Origin: Catellatospora vulcania
GTDB taxonomy: Bacteria; Actinomycetota; Actinomycetes; Mycobacteriales; Micromonosporaceae
Assembly (NCBI RefSeq): GCF_009720385.1
Contig: NZ_ML769301.1
Coordinates: 644,901-708,900 of the forward strand
DNA: 64,000 nt
Direction: 5' to 3'
Shown here: piece by piece, positions 1 through 8,703 of the stretch
How the letters are laid out: each line of letters starts with the position of its first letter
How positions within the stretch are numbered: position 1 is the stretch's first letter
Made by a program: the position numbers and the translations under genes
The notes under the pieces: generated by a model
What the model was told of the DNA's origin: nothing
Seen by the model: the letters and a program-made list of their open reading frames with translations, nothing else
Database searches by the model: none

Positions 1-166
1 CGAAGTAGTTGGAGAAGGTACGCCGCGACACGTTGGCCTCGTCGGCGATGGCGTCCACGGTCACCGCGTCCAGGCCGCGCTCGACGGCCAGGCGCAGCAC
101 GGCTTCGTGCAGGGCCTGCCGGGTCGCTTCCTTCTTGCGTTCGCGCAGGGTCGTCGTCGGCTCCAC
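1..166 (-). CDS. TetR-family transcriptional regulator, N-terminal part only (gene runs off the left edge)
   Basis: The minus strand reads 55 codons from a GTG at 166 to the window edge. Visible residues form a TetR N-terminal helix-turn-helix: an [11 protein letters not shown] start, then [15 protein letters not shown] and a recognition helix ending RRTFSNYF, the usual TetR_N signature. The ligand-binding domain lies outside the window. It is divergent from the MFS exporter at 253, the classic arrangement of an efflux repressor and its target, with a dyad between them. The start is chosen where TetR proteins normally begin; in-frame CTG/CTC codons upstream make a longer form possible. Family assignment is secure; the ligand is unknown. 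Confidence 0.8.
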   Translation of the reverse strand, partial: MEPTTTLRERKKEATRQALHEAVLRLAVERGLDAVTVDAIADEANVSRRTFSNYF

Positions 167-215
167 GAGCAGGAGACGATACCGGCCGGCGTGGTGGAAT
201 GCACATCGGGAAACT

Positions 216-230
216 TTGCACACTGCGCAA
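216..230. promoter_or_regulatory. Putative TetR operator between TetR and MFS genes
   Basis: TTGCAC-ACT-GCGCAA, a 6-3-6 dyad with one mismatch, is flanked by AAAC and GTTT and lies between the divergent TetR fragment and the exporter. Size, symmetry and position fit a TetR dimer site. Binding is inferred from position only. Confidence 0.5.
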
Positions 231-252
231 GTTTGGTGCCATATTCGATGCC

Positions 253-2094
253 ATGAGCAACCCCGGCCACACCCCCCGCCACCTGCGCATGGGCCACCGC
301 GAGATCCTGGAGTCCCTGAGCGGGCTGCTGCTCGTGCTGTTTGTCGCCATGATCAGCTCGACCATCGTGTCGACCGCGCTGCCGCGTATCGTCGGCGAGC
401 TGAACGGCACCCAGACGCAGTACACCTGGGTCGTCACCGCGACCCTGCTCGCCGCCACTGCGACGACCCCGGTCTGGGGGCGCCTGGCGGACATGTTCAG
501 TAAGAAACTCCTGGTCCAGATCGCGATTGTGATCTTCGTGATCGGCTCGCTGCTCAGCGGCTTCGCCCAGGACACCACCCAGGTCATCGCGGCCCGTGCC
601 GTGCAGGGCATCGGCGTCGGCGGCCTGCAGGCCCTGGTGCAGATCGTGATCGCGGCGATGATCCCGCCCCGCGAGCGCGGCCGCTACAACGGCTACCTCG
701 GCGGCGTCATGGCCGTGGCGACGCTGGCCGGGCCGCTGCTCGGCGGCCTGATCGTGGACACCTCGTGGCTGGGCTGGCGTTGGTGCTTCTTCATCGGCGT
801 GCCCATCGCCGCGATCGCCTTCGCGCTGCTGTGGCTGACTCTCGACCTGCCCCGTGGGGCCAGGGTCAAGGCGAAGATCGACTACCTGGGCGCGGCCCTG
901 ATCGCGATCGGCGTGAGCACGCTGCTGGTGTGGGTGTCGTTCGTCGGCAACTCGTTCGAGTGGCTGTCCTGGCAGACCTTCGCCATGGTCGGCGCGTCGC
1001 TGCTGATCCTGGCCGCGGCCGTGTGGGTGGAACTGCGGGCGGAGAGCCCGGTCGTGCCGATCACCGTGATCAGCAAGCGGGTCCCCGCGCTGTCCATCCT
1101 CGCCAGCCTCGCGGTCGGCATGGCCATGTTCGGCGGCTCGGTCTTCCTCGGCCAGTACTTCCAGATCGGCCGCGGGTACACCCCGACCGAGGCAGGCCTG
1201 CTCACCATGCCGATGATGCTCGGCGTCCTGATCTCCTCGACCGTCACCGGCCGCATGGTCACCAAGTCCGGCAAGGTCAAGCCGTACATCGTCACCGGCG
1301 CGATCGTGCTGGTCGCCGGCTTCGGCGGGCTGTCCTTCATCGACCACGACACTCCGCTGGCCATGATCGGCACCGGCATGCTGCTGGTCGGTCTGGGCGT
1401 CGGCATGACCATGCAGAACCTGGTGCTCGCGGTGCAGAACACCGCCGCCATGAAGGACCTGGGCGCGGCGACCGGATCGGTGACCTTCTTCCGCTCGCTC
1501 GGCGGCACGATCGGCGTCTCGGTGCTGGGCGCCGTGCTGGCCAACCGGGTCCAGTCGATCATCGCCGCGCACCTGGCCGCAGCGGGCCTGCCCGCGGGCT
1601 CGGGCGGCGGCTCGCTGAACCTCAAGACGCTGCCCCCGGCTGCCCAGGCCATCGTCCGGGAGGCGTACGGCGACGCCACCGGCCACATCTTCCTCATCTC
1701 CGCGGCCATCGGCGTGGTCGGCGTCATCGCCGCGCTGCTGCTGCCCGAGATCGTGCTGCGCTCCGGCGCCGAGGCCCCGGCTCCCGCGCCGACCGAGCCC
1801 GCACCGGTGGCCCAGGTTCCATCACACGCCGACGCCCGCTCGCACGCTCCGTTGCCGGCGCACGCCTGCGAGCCGTCGGCAGCGACGCGCTCTCACGTCT
1901 ACGCGGGGCAGTCGCAGGCGGCGGAGCGGGCACCCGTCGGCGCGCCGGCACACGGCTACGCGCCGGCCACGGTTCGGGTGCCCAGCGGCTTCGGTCCCGT
2001 CCCGGGCAACGTGCCGAGCACTTCGGCGACACGCGCGCACGCGCCGACCGCCGCGGCGGCCGTGTTCGGCGAGTCCGCTCCGGCGCTGGGCTGA
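253..2094 (+). CDS. MFS drug:proton antiporter, DHA2/EmrB-QacA type
   Basis: 613 residues. About 14 hydrophobic segments span residues 20-510, with the MFS loop motif G-R-L-A-D after the second segment (near residue 80) and the antiporter-type motif region [11 protein letters not shown] near 160. This is the EmrB/QacA (DHA2) plan of plasma-membrane multidrug exporters. ATG 253 is preferred to the in-frame ATG at 199 because it places the first membrane helix normally and leaves the operator at 216-230 upstream. The C-terminal ~95 residues after the last helix are a Pro/Ala/His-rich low-complexity tail not typical of the family. It is divergent from the TetR fragment, which probably represses it. 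The substrate cannot be read from sequence. Confidence 0.88.
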   Translation: MSNPGHTPRHLRMGHREILESLSGLLLVLFVAMISSTIVSTALPRIVGELNGTQTQYTWVVTATLLAATATTPVWGRLADMFSKKLLVQIAIVIFVIGSLLSGFAQDTTQVIAARAVQGIGVGGLQALVQIVIAAMIPPRERGRYNGYLGGVMAVATLAGPLLGGLIVDTSWLGWRWCFFIGVPIAAIAFALLWLTLDLPRGARVKAKIDYLGAALIAIGVSTLLVWVSFVGNSFEWLSWQTFAMVGASLLILAAAVWVELRAESPVVPITVISKRVPALSILASLAVGMAMFGGSVFLGQYFQIGRGYTPTEAGLLTMPMMLGVLISSTVTGRMVTKSGKVKPYIVTGAIVLVAGFGGLSFIDHDTPLAMIGTGMLLVGLGVGMTMQNLVLAVQNTAAMKDLGAATGSVTFFRSLGGTIGVSVLGAVLANRVQSIIAAHLAAAGLPAGSGGGSLNLKTLPPAAQAIVREAYGDATGHIFLISAAIGVVGVIAALLLPEIVLRSGAEAPAPAPTEPAPVAQVPSHADARSHAPLPAHACEPSAATRSHVYAGQSQAAERAPVGAPAHGYAPATVRVPSGFGPVPGNVPSTSATRAHAPTAAAAVFGESAPALG

Positions 2095-2111
2095 GCAGGA
2101 CAGGCCTGGCC

Positions 2112-2606
2112 GTGGACCTCCCGCAGCAACGCACCGAGCACTACGGCCCGGCGGCGGCCCCGTGCGCCTTCGAACGCGGCACCGACGGACCACGCATGAT
2201 CATGGTCGGGGTCGACGGCACCCCGCCGTCCGAGCGGGCCGCCGCTTACGCCGCGGGGCTGGCCCGCCGCCAGCGCAGCCGCCTGGTCGTGGTGTTCGTG
2301 GGGGAGTCGGCCGGGCTGGTCAACGCGATCTACGGCCAGGCGGCCGTGGCGGCCGCGGAGACCGCCGAGGAACTGGCCGCGGAGCTGCGGGAACAGGTGC
2401 GCGAGGCGGCGCAGGAGCTGGGGCTGCCCGTCTCGTTCGTGGTGCGCAGCGGTGACCCGTACGCGGAGCTGCGGGCCGCGGCCGATGAGCTGAAGGCGGA
2501 CATGCTGGTCGTCGGGGCGTCCGCGCAGGCGGGGCACCGGTTCGTGGGCTCGGTGGCGACCCGGCTGGTCAAGCAGGGGCGCTGGCCGGTGGTCGTGGTT
2601 CCCTGA
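2112..2606 (+). CDS. Universal stress protein (UspA family)
   Basis: 164 residues from GTG 2112. The core begins MIMVGVDGTPPSERAAAYA, a USP beta1/helix1 (nucleotide-binding VGVDG), and ends with the ADMLVVGASAQ...GSVATRLVKQGRWPVVVV pattern, which holds the G-x2-G-x9-G-type ATP-binding loop and last strand of the fold. The residues before Met 29 (FERGTDGPR) resemble N-termini I know from actinobacterial USPs, so I keep the GTG start; ATG 2196 would give a 136-residue minimal domain. It is a cytoplasmic stress or dormancy protein of unknown precise role. It lies 17 bases after the MFS gene and could be co-transcribed. Confidence 0.85.
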   Translation: MDLPQQRTEHYGPAAAPCAFERGTDGPRMIMVGVDGTPPSERAAAYAAGLARRQRSRLVVVFVGESAGLVNAIYGQAAVAAAETAEELAAELREQVREAAQELGLPVSFVVRSGDPYAELRAAADELKADMLVVGASAQAGHRFVGSVATRLVKQGRWPVVVVP

Positions 2607-2694
2607 CCAGCCGGCCGGTCGGCCAGAACTCCGCTAAACGGGGCAAACCCTAGTAACTTGGAGGGGTCCTGGGGGTTCGACGGGGGAGTCTCAC

Positions 2695-3891
2695 ATGTCC
2701 GACACGCTGGCCACGAACATCCCGACCTACCCGTTCGGCAACGCGGGGCTCGAACCGCTGCTGCCGGACCTCGGCCCCGACGGGGTGGGCCGGGTGCAGC
2801 TGCCCACCGGAGCGCAGGCCTGGCTGTTCACCCGGCACGAGCACCTGCGCGAGCTGCTGCGCAGCGCCGACTTCTCCAGCGACTTCACCCGGCCCGGATT
2901 CCCGCTGATCCGGCCGATCCCCGAGGACATGCCGCGCCGCCCGGACGGCTCGCTGATCCGGATGGACCCGCCCGAGCACACGAAGTTCCGCCGCATCCTC
3001 ACGCCGGAATTCATGATCAAGCACATCCGGACGCTGGAGCCGCTGATCCGGCAGACCGTCGTCGACGCGCTGGAGTCGATGCGCGCCGCCGGGCAGCCCG
3101 CCGACCTGGTCGAGCACTTCGCGCTGCCGGTCCCGTCGATGGTGATCTGCCACCTGCTCGGCGTCCCGTACGCCGACCACGACTACTTCCAGGAGCGCAG
3201 CCGTATCCTGCTGGCCTGGTCGAGTCCGCCAGAGCAGGTCCGCGACGCCATCGAGGAGATGCGCGCATACCTGACCCGCCTGATCGCGACCCGGCGTGAC
3301 TCACCGGGCGAGGACCTGATCAGCCGGCTCGCGGCCGAGCGCGTCGCCACCGGCGAGATGACCGAGGAGGAGCTGGTCGGCCTGTCCGTGCTGCTGCTCA
3401 TCGCGGGCCACGAGACCACCTCCAACATGATCGGCCTGAGCACGCTGGTGCTGCTGGAGCACCCCGAACAGCTCCGCCAGCTCCGGGAGCGGCCCGAACT
3501 GATCGACGACACCGTCGAGGAACTGCTGCGCTACCTGACCATCGTGCGCACCGGCCTGACCCGGGTCGCGGTCGTCGACACCGAGGTCGGCGGGCACCGC
3601 ATCGCGGCGGGGGAGGGCGTCATCGCGCTGCTGTCGGCCGCCAACCGCGACGCCGACGTGTTCCCCGACGGCGAGGAGTTCGACCTGCACCGCGGCTCGC
3701 ACCAGCACATGGCGTTCGGGTTCGGCATCCACCAGTGCATCGGCCAGCCGCTGGCCCGCGCCGAGCTGCGCATCGCCATGTCCGAGCTGATCACCCGCCT
3801 GCCGGGCCTCGCCCTGGCCGTGGCGCCCGGCGACGTGCGCTACCGCGACGCGGTCGTGTTCGGCGTGCAACGGCTGCCGGTGACCTGGTGA
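2695..3891 (+). CDS. Cytochrome P450 (actinobacterial class I, CYP105-like)
   Basis: 398 residues, a normal length for a soluble bacterial P450. The I-helix oxygen-activation motif AGHETT is at 237-242, the K-helix E276-x-x-R279 follows, and the heme loop FGFGIHQCIG at 341-350 puts the axial thiolate at Cys348. The RMDPPEHTKFRRIL stretch (89-102) is the C-helix region typical of CYP105-like enzymes. It is a heme monooxygenase whose electrons should come from the ferredoxin encoded directly downstream, with a 4-base overlap. The substrate is unknown; no biosynthetic core enzymes are adjacent, so xenobiotic or orphan tailoring chemistry is as likely as a pathway role. Confidence 0.93.
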   Translation: MSDTLATNIPTYPFGNAGLEPLLPDLGPDGVGRVQLPTGAQAWLFTRHEHLRELLRSADFSSDFTRPGFPLIRPIPEDMPRRPDGSLIRMDPPEHTKFRRILTPEFMIKHIRTLEPLIRQTVVDALESMRAAGQPADLVEHFALPVPSMVICHLLGVPYADHDYFQERSRILLAWSSPPEQVRDAIEEMRAYLTRLIATRRDSPGEDLISRLAAERVATGEMTEEELVGLSVLLLIAGHETTSNMIGLSTLVLLEHPEQLRQLRERPELIDDTVEELLRYLTIVRTGLTRVAVVDTEVGGHRIAAGEGVIALLSAANRDADVFPDGEEFDLHRGSHQHMAFGFGIHQCIGQPLARAELRIAMSELITRLPGLALAVAPGDVRYRDAVVFGVQRLPVTW

Positions 3892-4097
3892 GCGGACGGC
3901 TGCGGGTCGCCGTCGACCGGGACGCGTGCTGCGGCTCGGGCAACTGCGTACGCACCGCGCCCGAGGTCTTCGACCAGGACGACGCCGACGGCCTGGTCGT
4001 CCTCCGCCTGCCGGAACCACCCGAATCCGAATACGACACGGTACGCGAAGCCGCCTACAACTGCCCCGCCGCCGCGATCGAGGTCACCGAGACCTGA
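3888..4097 (+). CDS. [3Fe-4S]-type ferredoxin, redox partner of the P450
   Basis: 69 residues starting at GTG 3888, whose GTGA overlaps the P450 stop, indicating translational coupling. Cys14, Cys20 and Cys59 in CCGSGNC...NCPAAAI match the single-cluster ferredoxins that serve actinobacterial P450s; the position of a fourth cluster ligand is not a cysteine, so a [3Fe-4S] centre is expected. It is a small acidic cytoplasmic electron carrier. No ferredoxin reductase gene is in the window, so a shared reductase elsewhere must supply electrons. Confidence 0.92.
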   Translation: MSGRLRVAVDRDACCGSGNCVRTAPEVFDQDDADGLVVLRLPEPPESEYDTVREAAYNCPAAAIEVTET

Positions 4098-4129
4098 CCG
4101 CGCCACGATCGCGGATTGCGCGGGTCAGG
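4093..4129. terminator. Bidirectional terminator overlapping two convergent stop codons
   Basis: Arms CCTGACCGCGC (4093-4103) and GCGCGGGTCAGG (4118-4129) pair over 11 bp with one bulged G. The stem contains the stop codon of the ferredoxin on one arm and of the minus-strand gene on the other, so a single hairpin could end both transcripts. Confidence 0.5.
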
Positions 4130-4892
4130 CCCAGGGCAGGCGGAGGGCTTCCAGTTCGGGGTCGGCGAGGATCGCTTCGATCAGGGCGGGTGGGCCGGCG
4201 ACCTTGGTGCCCCACAGGTCCCAGTCGGACCAGGTGATCCACGACCGGTCGGCGGGCCACAGGTTCGCGGGGGAGCCGCTGCCGCGCTCGTCGTCGTAGA
4301 GCGCGGCCGCCTCGCCGAGCGGCCCGGCCAGCACGTGCGACTCCTGGTCCGGAGCCGCGCCGCGGGCGATGTACGCCAGACACGGGGTGTCCGGGCCGGA
4401 CCAGCCCACCAGCAGGTCGACGAGCCGCGACCAGCCCTCCCGGTCCAGCGAACCCTCGCCCGGCGGTTCGATGCTGGCAGGCCAGCTGCCGCCCGGATGT
4501 GCCCCGGGCAGGCTGCGGAAGTCCGGCGAGCTGCCGGGCGGCACGACCGGCTCGTCGGTGCGCGCCGCCAGCTCGGCCCAGCGCAGCCGCCGCCAGCCGG
4601 CCCCGGGATGCTGCGAGCGGCCTACGGCCCCGCCGGTGTCGACGACACCCCACTCGTCGATGTTGATGCCGCCGACCAGCTCCGGTTCGACCAGGTTCGC
4701 GTCGAGCAGGCTGCGGCGCAGGTCGTGGTGGGTGGTCTGGGTCGACCCCGACTCCCACTCGTACATCGCATGCAGGATCCACGCCGCGTCGGGCCGCTCC
4801 CCGGGGTCGTATCCCGTCCACGCGCCGTCCGGCCGCAGCTCGGCCAGCCAATCCGCCTCGTCGCTCGCCACCTCGCGCCAGCCGTCGCCCAT
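4125..4892 (-). CDS. Hypothetical protein, tryptophan-rich, 255 aa
   Basis: I do not recognise this family. The product is soluble-looking (no signal peptide or long hydrophobic segment), rich in Trp, Asp and Glu, and begins MGDGWREVASDEADWLAEL. Third-position GC and an open frame over 255 codons support it as a real gene. It converges on the ferredoxin with a shared hairpin. Nothing around it suggests a function. Confidence 0.7.
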   Translation of the reverse strand: MGDGWREVASDEADWLAELRPDGAWTGYDPGERPDAAWILHAMYEWESGSTQTTHHDLRRSLLDANLVEPELVGGINIDEWGVVDTGGAVGRSQHPGAGWRRLRWAELAARTDEPVVPPGSSPDFRSLPGAHPGGSWPASIEPPGEGSLDREGWSRLVDLLVGWSGPDTPCLAYIARGAAPDQESHVLAGPLGEAAALYDDERGSGSPANLWPADRSWITWSDWDLWGTKVAGPPALIEAILADPELEALRLPWA

Positions 4893-5018
4893 GGCTCATC
4901 TGATCACATGATCCACCCCCGCGCCGTGCGGCCCGCAGGACGACTTCGCGGCGACCGGCCATCGTGGACGCCACGTTCGGCCGGTGGACGGCCGGGCGAA
5001 GATCGCGATACTGGACCG

Positions 5019-5156
5019 ATGCCGAGAATTCTCGCCGACGTCGCCCCGCAACCGGAGTACACGGGCCTCGGGCTGGCCGCGGTCTGCGTGTGCCTGCTCG
5101 TCGTCGTGGCCGCGATCGTGCTGGTCGTGGTGCTGGTCAAGCGCTCGCGTAAATGA
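5019..5156 (+). CDS. Small single-pass membrane protein, 45 aa
   Basis: Predicted product of 45 residues: about 15 polar residues, one strongly hydrophobic helix (about 17-40, rich in Val, Leu and Ala) and a basic KRSRK tail, giving an N-out/C-in single-pass topology. There is no good ribosome-binding site, and its 3' end overlaps the convergent gene at 5137 by 20 bases. The clean helix plus positive-inside tail makes it plausible, but it could be chance coding in GC-rich DNA. Confidence 0.4.
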   Translation: MPRILADVAPQPEYTGLGLAAVCVCLLVVVAAIVLVVVLVKRSRK

Positions 5157-5478
5157 GCCCGGCGAGCACCGACGCGGCGTTCGCGGCGACCGCGAGCACG
5201 GCCAGCAACGGGTCGCGCCGCCGCAGCCACCAGACCAGCAGCGCCGCCTCCGCGCCGCACACCACGACCTCCGCGACGACCATCAGCAGCGGGTACGCAG
5301 CCAGCGCCGTCCGCGGCGCGAGCAGCCACCACAGCACCGGGTGCGTCACCAGGTTCACGCCGAGCGCGCACAGCACCGCCCGCCGCCACGGCGCCGACCA
5401 GCCCCAGCGCAGCGCGGCCGCGTACACGGGGATCTCGACGGCCAGCGTCAGCGCGAGCGCGGCCGGGTAACGGAGCAT
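5137..5478 (-). CDS. Hypothetical four-helix membrane protein, 113 aa
   Basis: 113 residues with about four hydrophobic segments (residues ~5-22, 32-52, 58-82 and 92-110) separated by short Arg-rich loops. It begins MLRYPAALALTLAVEIPVYA, which reads like a natural N-terminal membrane helix. Its ATG is 3 bases from the ATG of the divergent membrane gene at 5482, so the two are probably expressed together. I recognise no family. A conserved HPVLWW in the middle is the only distinctive motif. Confidence 0.65.
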   Translation of the reverse strand: MLRYPAALALTLAVEIPVYAAALRWGWSAPWRRAVLCALGVNLVTHPVLWWLLAPRTALAAYPLLMVVAEVVVCGAEAALLVWWLRRRDPLLAVLAVAANAASVLAGLIYASA

Positions 5479-5481
5479 CGC

Positions 5482-6444
5482 ATGACGGTAGCCACCCTGC
5501 CCGCCCCGCGCACCCCCGTCGCGCCGCGGGCGTCCGCGCTGGTGCTCGGGTTCGCCGCCTGCGCGGCCGTGGCGCTGGCCGCCGCGCTGCGCGCGCCGCT
5601 GGCGACCACGGTGCTCGGGCTCATCGCGTTCGGGGTGCTGCACAACGTGCTGGAGCTGCGCTACGTCGCGGGCCGCTTCGCGCACGTCCTCACCGGGCGG
5701 CTGCTGTGGACCGCGCTGGCGCTGGTCACCGCGATCGTGTTCTGCCGCCTGCTGGCGCTGCGGGTGCCCGAGATCGTGCTCTGCTACGGCGTGCTCGCCG
5801 CCGGAGTGGCGCACGCGGTGCCGCGCCGCCGGCTGCCGCTCGCGGGACCGGTCCTGGCCGGGGCGGCGGCAGTGTCGCTGACCTGGCCCGCGTACCACTT
5901 CGTGGTGCTGGCCCACCTGCACAACATCGTGCCGCTGTTCTTCCTGTGGGAGTGGTCGCGCCGGCTCGGCGGCCGCGACCGGGCGCTGTTCCGGGCCGCC
6001 CAGCTCGGCTGGGTCCTCATCGTGCCCGCGCTGCTGCTGGCCGGAGTGTTCGACCCGCTGCTGGCCGACGGGTCGGCGGCGGTCGTCGCGTTCGCGGGCA
6101 CACCGGAGGCCATCGCCGCGCCGGTCAGCCCGCCCGGCCTCACCGCCGGGCTGCGCTTCCTCGCCGTGTTCGCGTTCCTGCAGGCCATGCACTACGTGGT
6201 GTGGCTCGGCTTCCTGCCCCGGCACGCGCCCGACGCCGCAGCGGCGTTCGAGCAGCGGGTCCCGTGGCTGGCCGGGTGGCGGCCGTGGGCGCTCGGCGCC
6301 GCCGCCGCACTGGTGCTGGGCGTGCTGTTCCTGATCGACTACGGCCAGGGCCGCACCATGTACCAGGCCCTGGCCAGCTACCACGCGTACCTGGAGTTCC
6401 CGGTGCTGCTCGCCCTGCTCTTCGCCGCCCCGCGCCCGGCCTGA
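5482..6444 (+). CDS. Polytopic membrane protein with conserved-looking intramembrane histidines
   Basis: 320 residues, about 8-9 hydrophobic helices. Histidines sit within or at the edges of helices in patterned contexts: H54 (LHNVLELRYV), H139/H145/H147 (AYHFVVLAHLHNIVP), H237 (MHYVVWLGFLP) and H301 (YHAYLEFP). Such spacing is seen in membrane metalloenzymes (heme or di-iron), but I cannot assign a family. It does not carry the eight-His box pattern of fatty-acid desaturases. It is divergent from the 113-residue membrane protein with only 3 bases between starts, so a later in-frame GTG start is possible. The gene is real; the function is unknown. Confidence 0.75.
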   Translation: MTVATLPAPRTPVAPRASALVLGFAACAAVALAAALRAPLATTVLGLIAFGVLHNVLELRYVAGRFAHVLTGRLLWTALALVTAIVFCRLLALRVPEIVLCYGVLAAGVAHAVPRRRLPLAGPVLAGAAAVSLTWPAYHFVVLAHLHNIVPLFFLWEWSRRLGGRDRALFRAAQLGWVLIVPALLLAGVFDPLLADGSAAVVAFAGTPEAIAAPVSPPGLTAGLRFLAVFAFLQAMHYVVWLGFLPRHAPDAAAAFEQRVPWLAGWRPWALGAAAALVLGVLFLIDYGQGRTMYQALASYHAYLEFPVLLALLFAAPRPA

Positions 6445-6451
6445 GTGCCGG

Positions 6452-7453
6452 TCACTGCTCGGCCGGGCCGGGCCTGCCCTCCAGCAGCGCCATGCCGAGC
6501 GGGGCGAGCCGGTGCTCGACACTGTTGCGCCGCCGCTCGCTGTACACCAGCCCGGCCTGGCGCAGCACCGCCAGATGTTCGCTGGCGGTGCTCGGCGACT
6601 GGTTCAGCCGGGCCGCGATCGAGCTGGTCGAGCCGCCCTCCGCGCACAGTTCCAGGATCGCCGCCCGGGTCCGGCCGACCAGCGCGGACAGCGCCTCCTG
6701 GTGGCGGACCGCGAGCAGCCCGGCCCCGCGGTCGACCTGGTAGACCAGCACCGGCGGCAGGTCGTCGTCGATCAGCGTGATCGGCCGGGTGGCCCGCTTG
6801 AAGAACGACGGCACCAGCACCAGGCCACGGCCGCTCAGGTGCAGGTCCCGGTCTCGCGGGTAGTCGGCGACGCGCAGCACGCCGTCCTCGAAGCTCACCG
6901 ACGGGTGCAGCGAGTCGAGCAGCGCGGCCAGACCGCCGGCGGCGACCGCGCGGCTGCGTGCGGCGTGGTCGGCGGCGAACGAGGCGGTCACCCAGTTCCA
7001 CTGCGGCCGGACCACGGCCTCGAAGTACTCGCGCATGCCGGTGGTCAGCTCGCGCAGCGCCGCCGGGCGCCCCTCGCCGAGTTCCTGGGCCGCGGCGGGC
7101 AGCGTCCCGCGTGCGGCGGCGGCCAGGTCCACGTCGCGGCGCAGCTGGCGCGGGCAGGTGCTGCCGACCGCCTCCAGCCCGTCGTCGACGCCGCCCTCAC
7201 CCGGCCGGGGCGTGAGGAAGTCGGGGAAGTCGCCGTGCGACCAGTTGACGCCGAGGAACAGGTCGGCGCGCCCACGCAGCGCAGTGCCGGCCCGCAGGGA
7301 CTGCTGGGCGGCGCGATGCCAGCCCAGCAGCAGCGGATCCTCGTTGCGCCGGGCCAGCAGATGGGAGCTGAGCGTGATCTCCCACAGCGGATCCGGGCCG
7401 GTGACGATCCGCGTCTGCATGAGGTCACGCGGCGTGAAATGGATGCGGAACAC
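6452..7453 (-). CDS. ArsR-like winged-helix regulator with DUF5937-type N-terminal domain
   Basis: 333 residues from GTG 7453. The C-terminal ~65 residues form a winged helix: TRAAILELCAEGGSTSSIAARL, then SPSTASEHLAVLRQAGLV as helix-turn-helix and a basic wing (SERRRNSVEHRL), as in ArsR repressors. The ~250-residue N-terminal part begins FRIHFTPRDLMQTRI, resembling the actinobacterial DUF5937 architecture, an effector-sensing region of unknown ligand. No metal-binding Cys pair is visible in the DNA-binding helix, so metal sensing is unlikely. It is convergent with the membrane protein at 5482; the target is unknown. Confidence 0.82.
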   Translation of the reverse strand: MFRIHFTPRDLMQTRIVTGPDPLWEITLSSHLLARRNEDPLLLGWHRAAQQSLRAGTALRGRADLFLGVNWSHGDFPDFLTPRPGEGGVDDGLEAVGSTCPRQLRRDVDLAAAARGTLPAAAQELGEGRPAALRELTTGMREYFEAVVRPQWNWVTASFAADHAARSRAVAAGGLAALLDSLHPSVSFEDGVLRVADYPRDRDLHLSGRGLVLVPSFFKRATRPITLIDDDLPPVLVYQVDRGAGLLAVRHQEALSALVGRTRAAILELCAEGGSTSSIAARLNQSPSTASEHLAVLRQAGLVYSERRRNSVEHRLAPLGMALLEGRPGPAEQ

Positions 7454-7591
7454 GACGATCCGCCAGGCCCCTCAGACCCGGCCCGGTCCGCGCAGGGTCC
7501 GCTCCATGACGCCGCCCTCTCCGACTGCTGCTTGTCCGCTTCGGGCAGGGTAGTTGCTGCCGCGGAGCGAGCACCAGCCCCACGTCCGCGA

Positions 7592-8188
7592 TCAGACGTG
7601 CAGACCCGGCGGGAATCCGGTCCAGCGCAGGTGGTCGGGCAGGTGCGCCAGGTCGTTGAACGACACCAGCGAGGGCGGTCGCCCGGCCCGGTAGAGCAGC
7701 ACGGTGATCCCGCAGTTGGCCTGGTTGATGCCGATCCAGCGGGCGGGCGGGGCGTCCAGCGCGTGCCGCACCAGCCAGCCGATCAGGAAGTTGTGCGTCA
7801 CCACCAGCTCGTGCGTGTCGTGCTCGGCGGGGGCGGTGTATCGCCGTTCCGCCTGCTCGATCAACGCCGCGCCCTCGGCGATCTCGGCGGGGGAGTAGCC
7901 GTCGAGGAAGCCCTTGGCGAAGGGCGGCAGCTCGTCCGCGGGCGGCAGGTACGGCACGTAGTCGCCGGCCAGCGGGGTCTGCTCGACCGGCACCCCCGGC
8001 AGGTGCGCCGTGATCAGCGCGGCCGTGTGCGCGGCCCGCTCCACCGGGCTGTGCTGCACCGACGCGAACGGCACCGAGGCCAGCCGCGCGCCGGTCAGCC
8101 GGGCCTGCTCCCGCCCGGCGTCGGTCAGCCGCCCGTCCGCGCTCGCCTCACCGTGGCGGACCAGGTACAGCAGCCGGTTCCCGCTCAT
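7592..8188 (-). CDS. Histidine phosphatase superfamily protein (phosphoglycerate-mutase-like)
   Basis: 198 residues. The N-terminal YLVRHGEA (residues 8-15) is the RHG signature with the nucleophilic His12; HSPVERAAHTA supplies the second Arg and the late THNFLIGW (VVTH motif) supplies the second catalytic His. This is the cytoplasmic phosphomonoesterase fold. Its ATG overlaps the stop of the upstream Nudix gene (ATGA), so both are on one transcript and may act on related nucleotides or sugar phosphates. The substrate cannot be deduced. Confidence 0.88.
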   Translation of the reverse strand: MSGNRLLYLVRHGEASADGRLTDAGREQARLTGARLASVPFASVQHSPVERAAHTAALITAHLPGVPVEQTPLAGDYVPYLPPADELPPFAKGFLDGYSPAEIAEGAALIEQAERRYTAPAEHDTHELVVTHNFLIGWLVRHALDAPPARWIGINQANCGITVLLYRAGRPPSLVSFNDLAHLPDHLRWTGFPPGLHV

Positions 8189-8619
8189 GCCTGCGCCCGC
8201 AGGGCGGAGTACTCGGGCGAGGCGAGGAACTCGGTGATCGCCTGTGCCGTGCCCGGGGTGAACTCGCGCCCCTCGAACACCTGGTCGACGGGGGTGAACA
8301 CCATTGCCGCGCCCTCGCCGAGCACGACGTCGTCCTGTCCCGACGAGGTCACCCCGTAGAAGTAGTGCTTGACCCGGTGGTGTGCGGGCACCGGCTGGAC
8401 CAGGAACAGCCGCAGCGGGGAGTCCGGGCGCAGCGACGCCTCCTCCATCAGCTCGCGCGGCGCGGCCTGCTCCGGGGTCTCGCCAGGCTCGATGTGCCCG
8501 CCGGGCAGCGCCCACATGTTCGGGAAGCTCGGCGCGTGCTCGTCGCGCAACTGCAGCAGCAGCTCGCCGTCGCGGTTCACGAGCATCACCACGGCCAGCT
8601 GCACAGGTTCGTCGTCCAT
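8185..8619 (-). CDS. Nudix hydrolase
   Basis: 144 residues from ATG 8619 (a GTG nine bases earlier is also in frame). The Nudix box G-x5-E-x7-R-E-x2-E-E spans residues 41-60 (GGHIEPGE ... RELMEE), so the Mg-binding glutamates are present; the usual final Gly is Ser. It hydrolyses a nucleoside diphosphate linked to another moiety, in the cytoplasm. It is translationally coupled to the histidine phosphatase, suggesting consecutive diphosphate and monophosphate cleavage, which is an inference. Confidence 0.9.
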   Translation of the reverse strand: MDDEPVQLAVVMLVNRDGELLLQLRDEHAPSFPNMWALPGGHIEPGETPEQAAPRELMEEASLRPDSPLRLFLVQPVPAHHRVKHYFYGVTSSGQDDVVLGEGAAMVFTPVDQVFEGREFTPGTAQAITEFLASPEYSALRAQA

Positions 8620-8703
8620 TCGGCCCACCCTAGGTCAACCTTGATCCGCTTGCGGACCCCTGTCACAGTGATGGCCCACATCCGGCACACGGGGAGTACA
8701 CAC

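Noticed and set aside
2607..2694. GCCGGCCGGTCGGCC run after the stress-protein gene as a terminator
   Set aside because: Stem is short and imperfect; left out for lack of support.
2658..3299. Arg/Pro-rich plus-strand frame over the P450
   Set aside because: Shadow of the P450 in another frame; no motif.
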